From Bacteriovorax stolpii (GTDB lineage: Bacteria > Bdellovibrionota > Bacteriovoracia > Bacteriovoracales > Bacteriovoracaceae): DNA of 7,614 bases. The translations under genes were made by a program, and so were the position numbers. The notes below the pieces were generated by a model that was not told where the DNA came from, did no database searches, and was given only the letters and a program-made list of their open reading frames with translations. The stretch is from assembly GCA_945890905.1 (NCBI GenBank), contig CAMDDI010000167.1, forward strand, positions 1 to 7,614, written 5' to 3'. Positions 4,187 to 7,614 of the stretch are shown piece by piece. Position 1 is the stretch's first letter; every line of letters begins with the position of its first letter.

Positions 4187-6424
4187 ATGATAACTAAATT
4201 TTTATCGGGCGCATTGTTGACCCTCGCAATCATGCCCCAAGGATGGGCCCAGGATCCTCACGGTCACGGTTATTCACCACATGCGATCCAAGCTAAGCAA
4301 AGTCCAACCAATCAGTTTTGGTGGCCTGAGAGACTTGATCTGTCTCCACTTCGTCAGCATGGAGTTGAATCAAATCCAATGGGCGAAAAATATGATTACG
4401 TCCGTGAATTTCAAAAGCTCGATATTAAACAAGTCAAAGCTGACATCGAAAAATTGATGAAAACTTCTCAAGAGTGGTGGCCTGCTGATTACGGACATTA
4501 CGGTCCGTTTTTTATTCGCATGGCCTGGCATAGTGCTGGTACTTATCGCACTCTTGATGGACGCGGAGGAGCGGGTGGAGGACAGCAGCGTTTTGAGCCA
4601 CTCAACAGTTGGCCCGATAATGCTAATCTCGATAAAGCGCGCCGCCTAGTGTGGCCAATCAAACAAAAATACGGAAATAAAATTTCATGGGCCGACTTGA
4701 TGGTTCTCACTGGTAACGTTGCCCTCGAATCCATGGGATTTGAGACTATTGGTTTTGCTGGTGGCCGTACTGATGATTGGGAAGCAGATGAAGTGTATTG
4801 GGGAGCTGAAAAAAAATGGCTAGATGATCAGCGCTACAGTGGAGATCGCAAACTTCAAAAACCTCTGGCCGCAGTTCAGATGGGCTTAATCTATGTCAAT
4901 CCAGAAGGACCTAACGCCAATCATGATCCATTGTCAGCGGCAAAAGATATCCGTGAAACATTTGGCCGGATGGCCATGAATGATGAAGAAACAATTGCCC
5001 TCATTGCTGGTGGACATACTTTTGGTAAGGCCCATGGTGCAGTGAAACCAGAAAAATGTTTGGAAGCAGCTCCCGCCGGTGCACCTCTTGAAGAGCAGAG
5101 CTTCGGATGGAAAAATAAATGCGCCAGTGGACATGGTAAAGATACTCTCACTAGCGGACTTGAAGGTGCATGGAGTATTAATCCTACTCGCTGGACGACT
5201 CAATACTTTGATAATCTATTTAAATACGAATGGGTGAAAACAAAAAGTCCTGCAGGGGCCACTCAGTGGATTCCAGAAAAAGGTCAAGCAGCAAATCTAG
5301 TTCCAGATGCTCATGATAAATCTAAGCGTCACGCACCCATCATGTTCACCACAGATATTGCTCTAAAGGTTGATCCTGAATATAGAAAAATTTCAGAGCG
5401 CTTCTTAAAAGATCCTAAAGAGTTTCAGCTGGCCTTTGCCAAGGCGTGGTTCAAACTTACTCACAGAGATATGGGCCCGCGCACGCGCTACCTAGGAAAA
5501 GAAATTCCAAAAGAAACTTTTATTTGGCAGGATCCGATTCCGGCCCGTAAAAAAAGTTTAATGAATGCTACTGAAGTCGCGAGTTTAAAATCCGCTATCG
5601 CAAGCTCTGGAATCAAAAGTGGTGAGCTCATCCGTACTGCTTGGGCAGCAGCTGCCTCTTACCGCGGCACAGATATGCGTGGTGGCGCCAATGGTGCACG
5701 CCTGGGTCTTGCTCCTCAGAAAGATTGGAAAGTGAATAACCCTGAAGAGATTGCCAGCGTTCTTCCACGTCTTGAAAAAATTCAAAAGAAGTTTAGTAAA
5801 TCTGGTAATGCAGTTTCTCTGTCGGATGTGATTGTCCTAGGAGGAATTGTTGGGATTGAGCAGGCTTCAAAAGCTGCGGGTAATAAAATTTCCATTCCTT
5901 TTGTGAGTGGTCGCATGGATGCCACTCAAGAACAAACTGATGTGGAATCATTTTCTGTACTTGAGCCCAAAGCCGATGCATTTAGAAATTATTATTCAAA
6001 TGAATCAAATTTCTCACCCACTGAAGCTTTGGTGGATCGGGCCAACTTGTTAACTCTCTCTGTTCCAGAAATGACGGTTCTTCTGGGTGGACTTCGAGTT
6101 CTCAATGTTAACACAGGAGCTTCTCGGGATGGAGTTTTAACTCTTAAACCAGGAACTCTTACCAATGACTTTTTTGTGAACCTTTTGGATATGTCCACAA
6201 AATGGCAGAAGTCAAAAACTGAAGGTCTTTTTGAAGGAGTGGATCGCAAGTCTGGTGAAGTGAAGTGGACTGCCACTCCAGTGGATCTCATTTTCGGATC
6301 ACATTCAGAGCTTCGCGCTATTGCTGAAGTGTATGCCGCTCAAGACGGTAAAGAGAAATTTTTAACTGATTTTGCAAAAGCTTGGAATAAGGTCATGATG
6401 CTCGACCGCTTTGACGTTAAATAA
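4187..6424 (+). CDS. katG: Catalase-peroxidase KatG, exported form
   Basis: The protein has 745 aa and is a haem enzyme that disproportionates hydrogen peroxide and has peroxidase activity. The distal pocket is intact: Arg111, Trp114 and His115 in RMAWHSAGTYR, and Asp124 in LDGRGGAGGG. The Met-Tyr-Trp cross-link partners are Trp114, Tyr236 (GLIYVNPEGPN) and Met262 (RMAMNDEET). The proximal haem ligand is His277 (GGHTFGKAHG), and the mobile Arg lies in HRDMGPRTRYLG. The C-terminal, haem-free peroxidase-like half is full length. The ATG at 4187 is chosen because the product then starts with a Sec signal peptide ending QGWA-QDPHGHG (cut after about residue 21) and AAGGAG (4171-4176) lies 10 nt upstream. 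In-frame GTG 4133 and ATG 4136 lack a well-placed ribosome site. Exported KatGs are known (for example E. coli O157 KatP), so this one should act in the periplasm. Its only two cysteines (291, 312) could form a disulfide. It is probably OxyR-controlled and monocistronic. Confidence 0.97.
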   Translation: MITKFLSGALLTLAIMPQGWAQDPHGHGYSPHAIQAKQSPTNQFWWPERLDLSPLRQHGVESNPMGEKYDYVREFQKLDIKQVKADIEKLMKTSQEWWPADYGHYGPFFIRMAWHSAGTYRTLDGRGGAGGGQQRFEPLNSWPDNANLDKARRLVWPIKQKYGNKISWADLMVLTGNVALESMGFETIGFAGGRTDDWEADEVYWGAEKKWLDDQRYSGDRKLQKPLAAVQMGLIYVNPEGPNANHDPLSAAKDIRETFGRMAMNDEETIALIAGGHTFGKAHGAVKPEKCLEAAPAGAPLEEQSFGWKNKCASGHGKDTLTSGLEGAWSINPTRWTTQYFDNLFKYEWVKTKSPAGATQWIPEKGQAANLVPDAHDKSKRHAPIMFTTDIALKVDPEYRKISERFLKDPKEFQLAFAKAWFKLTHRDMGPRTRYLGKEIPKETFIWQDPIPARKKSLMNATEVASLKSAIASSGIKSGELIRTAWAAAASYRGTDMRGGANGARLGLAPQKDWKVNNPEEIASVLPRLEKIQKKFSKSGNAVSLSDVIVLGGIVGIEQASKAAGNKISIPFVSGRMDATQEQTDVESFSVLEPKADAFRNYYSNESNFSPTEALVDRANLLTLSVPEMTVLLGGLRVLNVNTGASRDGVLTLKPGTLTNDFFVNLLDMSTKWQKSKTEGLFEGVDRKSGEVKWTATPVDLIFGSHSELRAIAEVYAAQDGKEKFLTDFAKAWNKVMMLDRFDVK

Positions 6425-6431
6425 TCAAATT

Positions 6432-6466
6432 GCTGCATACTTTAATGGTATGCAGCTTCTTTTTTT
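6432..6466 (+). terminator. Intrinsic terminator of katG
   Basis: GCTGCATAC (6432-6440) pairs perfectly with GTATGCAGC (6448-6456) around a 7-nt loop and is followed by TTCTTTTTTT (6457-6466), 8 nt after the katG stop. This is a textbook Rho-independent terminator on the plus strand, separating katG from the cold-shock-domain operon. Confidence 0.93.
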
Positions 6467-6489
6467 AATTCCCATAACTTAAGGCTCTT

Positions 6490-6495
6490 GATAAT
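6490..6495 (+). promoter_or_regulatory. Possible -10 box of the cold-shock-domain operon
   Basis: GATAAT matches TATAAT at five of six positions and is the only good -10 between the katG terminator and the gene. No recognisable -35 lies 16-18 bp upstream. If used, transcription would start near 6502, inside the following palindrome, so the palindrome would then act as DNA rather than as an RNA hairpin. Confidence 0.3.
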
Positions 6496-6514
6496 TTCCC
6501 CTAATAGGGGAAAT
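6494..6514 (+). promoter_or_regulatory. Perfect hairpin covering the ribosome binding site
   Basis: ATTTCCCC (6494-6501) pairs fully with GGGGAAAT (6507-6514) around TAATA. The right arm contains the only Shine-Dalgarno-like sequence (AGGGG, 6506-6510) and ends 2 nt before the ATG at 6517. In an RNA that includes the left arm, the ribosome site would be closed, suggesting temperature- or protein-dependent translation. It may instead be a DNA operator overlapping the transcription start. Confidence 0.5.
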
Positions 6515-6516
6515 GG

Positions 6517-6939
6517 ATGAATAAGCTTAATGTGAAGTTAGTAAAATACGACATGACTAAAACCAAAAATCGCAATCGCAAAGATATGTTGGTGGATAAT
6601 AAAAGCGAGCACGCTGTTCGTACTCAGCTGGAGCGAATTCATAAAGGCGAGAAAGTTGTGACCATTCATGAAATTGTTTGGGATGAAGCTCAGATTCAAG
6701 AAGTGGACCGTAAGACACAAGTGAATATGGAACAAACATTTACTGGTGTGGTGAAGTTTTTTGATATGGAAAAGGGTTTTGGTTTTATCGCACCTCACGA
6801 GGAGATGGATGATTTATTTTTCCACAAGTCTGCATGCATGGAAAATATTCCCAGAGATAAAGACATTGTAGAATTTCAAGTGAGTGAAGGACCCAAAGGG
6901 CCCTCTGCCATCAAAGTTAAAATTATTGACTTAGATTAA
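6517..6939 (+). CDS. Protein with C-terminal cold-shock domain
   Basis: The protein has 140 aa. Residues ~74-137 form a cold-shock (CSD) OB fold, with RNP1 as KGFGFI (86-91) preceded by GVVKFFDMEKG, and RNP2 as LFFHKSA (100-106), so single-stranded RNA/DNA binding is expected. The usual stand-alone Csp is ~65-70 aa; this one has a 73-residue N-terminal extension. The extension is basic at 14-23 (TKTKNRNRKD) and then holds a helical/strand segment (AVRTQLERIHKGEKVVTIHEIVWDE region, about 33-57) that I do not recognise. The ATG at 6517 is chosen for AGGGG 6 nt upstream; ATG 6553 has no ribosome site. It probably acts as an RNA chaperone or translational regulator in the cytoplasm. It is preceded by a terminator and a hairpin over its ribosome site, and followed 12 bp later by a small gene, likely in the same operon. 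Confidence 0.88.
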   Translation: MNKLNVKLVKYDMTKTKNRNRKDMLVDNKSEHAVRTQLERIHKGEKVVTIHEIVWDEAQIQEVDRKTQVNMEQTFTGVVKFFDMEKGFGFIAPHEEMDDLFFHKSACMENIPRDKDIVEFQVSEGPKGPSAIKVKIIDLD

Positions 6940-6951
6940 GGTCGCCGTTCT

Positions 6952-7200
6952 ATGATGCGGGAACTAAGAGTTACAAAAATTGAGGGACGTATTTACCTAT
7001 TTCCCGTGCCAGTAGTCAAAGACAGGAAGTATCTTATTTTCTGCTCATCTATGGAAGAAGCTGAATCTGTCATGAATGAGGTGAGTGAAAAGAAAATTAC
7101 TCATCCCGATCTGATTAGTGAATATTTTGTTTTTCTCACCCATCATACAGATCAACTGACAAAAATCTTTGTCCGTAATATAGAAGTTCCGTCCCACTAG
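6952..7200 (+). CDS. Small cytoplasmic protein downstream of the cold-shock gene
   Basis: The protein has 82 aa and no signal or membrane segment. It begins 12 bp after the stop of the cold-shock-domain gene, so it is probably co-transcribed and translationally linked. TAAGG, overlapping the upstream stop, lies about 10 nt before the ATG at 6952; a second ATG follows at once at 6955. The sequence has an N-terminal strand-rich part (RELRVTKIEGRIYLFPVPVV, then KYLIFCSS) followed by a charged helical part (MEEAESVMNEVSEKK), then HPDLISEYFVFL. It has one cysteine (Cys31). I do not recognise a family. The tight link to an RNA-binding gene hints at a shared process, but that is inference. It converges on the membrane-protein gene with 3 bp between the stops. 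Confidence 0.7.
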   Translation: MMRELRVTKIEGRIYLFPVPVVKDRKYLIFCSSMEEAESVMNEVSEKKITHPDLISEYFVFLTHHTDQLTKIFVRNIEVPSH

Positions 7201-7203
7201 TTT

Positions 7204-7590
7204 TTATAGTCCGAAGCTTACTATGACAAGTTTTAGAGTCCATAAAATGGTTCTGATCCAATTGGACTTGGTAAGCTTTGCAATGATCAGTAAATCTTTT
7301 TTCTGTAGGAGTTTCTTATGAAGGGGAACTTGTATCAAGAAAGTAGAAAGCCAGATTCCCAACACCACGGTCAAGACGTAATAATTTGCAATATAGATGG
7401 TAACTATAAGCTCCAATAGCATAAGGGGGATGACTAGGTAGGAGATGGCCCTTTGATGAAAGACCATGCTTTGAGAAAACTGCTTTAGGTCAATGTATTG
7501 AAAAAATGGGTAATGCAACACCTGGATAATCCATATGAAGGTGCAAAGTGAAATGGAGACAAAATATTGAAGGTGTAAGGCCATGTCCAT
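7204..7590 (-). CDS. Small four-helix inner-membrane protein, function unknown
   Basis: The protein has 128 aa with four predicted membrane helices at about residues 7-28, 48-68, 70-90 and 111-128. Polar residues stand inside or at the ends of the helices: Gln23/His26/Tyr27/Pro28 in IIQVLHYPFF, His45-Gln-Arg47 before helix 2, Pro55 and Glu60 in helix 2, Gln87/His91 in TFLIQVPLH, and Asn110-Trp-x-Arg-Thr before helix 4. This arrangement reminds me of an uncharacterised family of small membrane proteins with conserved 'QxxHYPxF' and 'QVPLH' blocks, but I cannot name it. The start is the ATG at 7590, with another in-frame ATG at 7584; no strong Shine-Dalgarno favours either. The gene appears complete and begins 24 bp from the window's right edge. 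Confidence 0.78.
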   Translation of the reverse strand: MDMALHLQYFVSISLCTFIWIIQVLHYPFFQYIDLKQFSQSMVFHQRAISYLVIPLMLLELIVTIYIANYYVLTVVLGIWLSTFLIQVPLHKKLLQKKDLLIIAKLTKSNWIRTILWTLKLVIVSFGL

Positions 7591-7614
7591 GTATTTAGAC
7601 TCTTGCTTAACTTC

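Noticed and set aside
4543..6291. Several minus-strand frames of 60-100 codons inside katG
   Set aside because: They are antisense shadows of a strongly conserved gene with no ribosome sites or recognisable products.

Overview
The window looks like chromosomal DNA of a moderately AT-rich Gram-negative bacterium (GC roughly 40-43% by eye). The density of small Sec-exported, cysteine-containing proteins of unknown function, a secreted S41-peptidase-like protein and an exported catalase-peroxidase are reminiscent of predatory Bdellovibrionota (Bdellovibrio/Bacteriovorax-like). That assignment is an inference from gene style; the window holds no rRNA or other phylogenetic marker. I see no mobile element, tRNA, rRNA or CRISPR array.

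Layout. (1) Positions 1-863, minus strand: 5' part of a gene for an exported S41-family peptidase-like protein; its C-terminus lies beyond the left edge. (2) Positions 864-1153: intergenic, with small inverted repeats. (3) Positions 1154-2291, plus strand: two exported cysteine-rich proteins. The first is a 104-aa protein followed by a perfect 13-bp inverted repeat; the second is a 196-aa protein made of four 33-residue repeats, each with four cysteines at fixed positions. (4) Positions 2293-4043, minus strand: an exported 265-aa protein of unknown function, a DUF6172-like protein, and a 119-aa Met-rich helical protein. (5) Positions 4187-6424, plus strand: an exported KatG catalase-peroxidase preceded by a near-perfect OxyR-type operator and closed by a clear intrinsic terminator. 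(6) Positions 6517-7200, plus strand: a protein with a C-terminal cold-shock domain and a small unknown protein, probably an operon; its ribosome binding site lies inside a perfect hairpin. (7) Positions 7204-7590, minus strand: a small four-helix membrane protein.

How it fits together. The best supported functional unit is peroxide defence. KatG carries a Sec signal peptide, so it should act in the periplasm. Its control region matches the OxyR consensus at 19 of 20 specified bases, with a 6-bp instead of 7-bp central spacer. The divergent 119-aa gene shares this control region. The two neighbouring cysteine-rich exported proteins have no known function. The most novel-looking protein is the four-repeat one, and the most interesting regulatory elements are the OxyR-like box and the hairpin covering the ribosome binding site of the cold-shock-domain gene.
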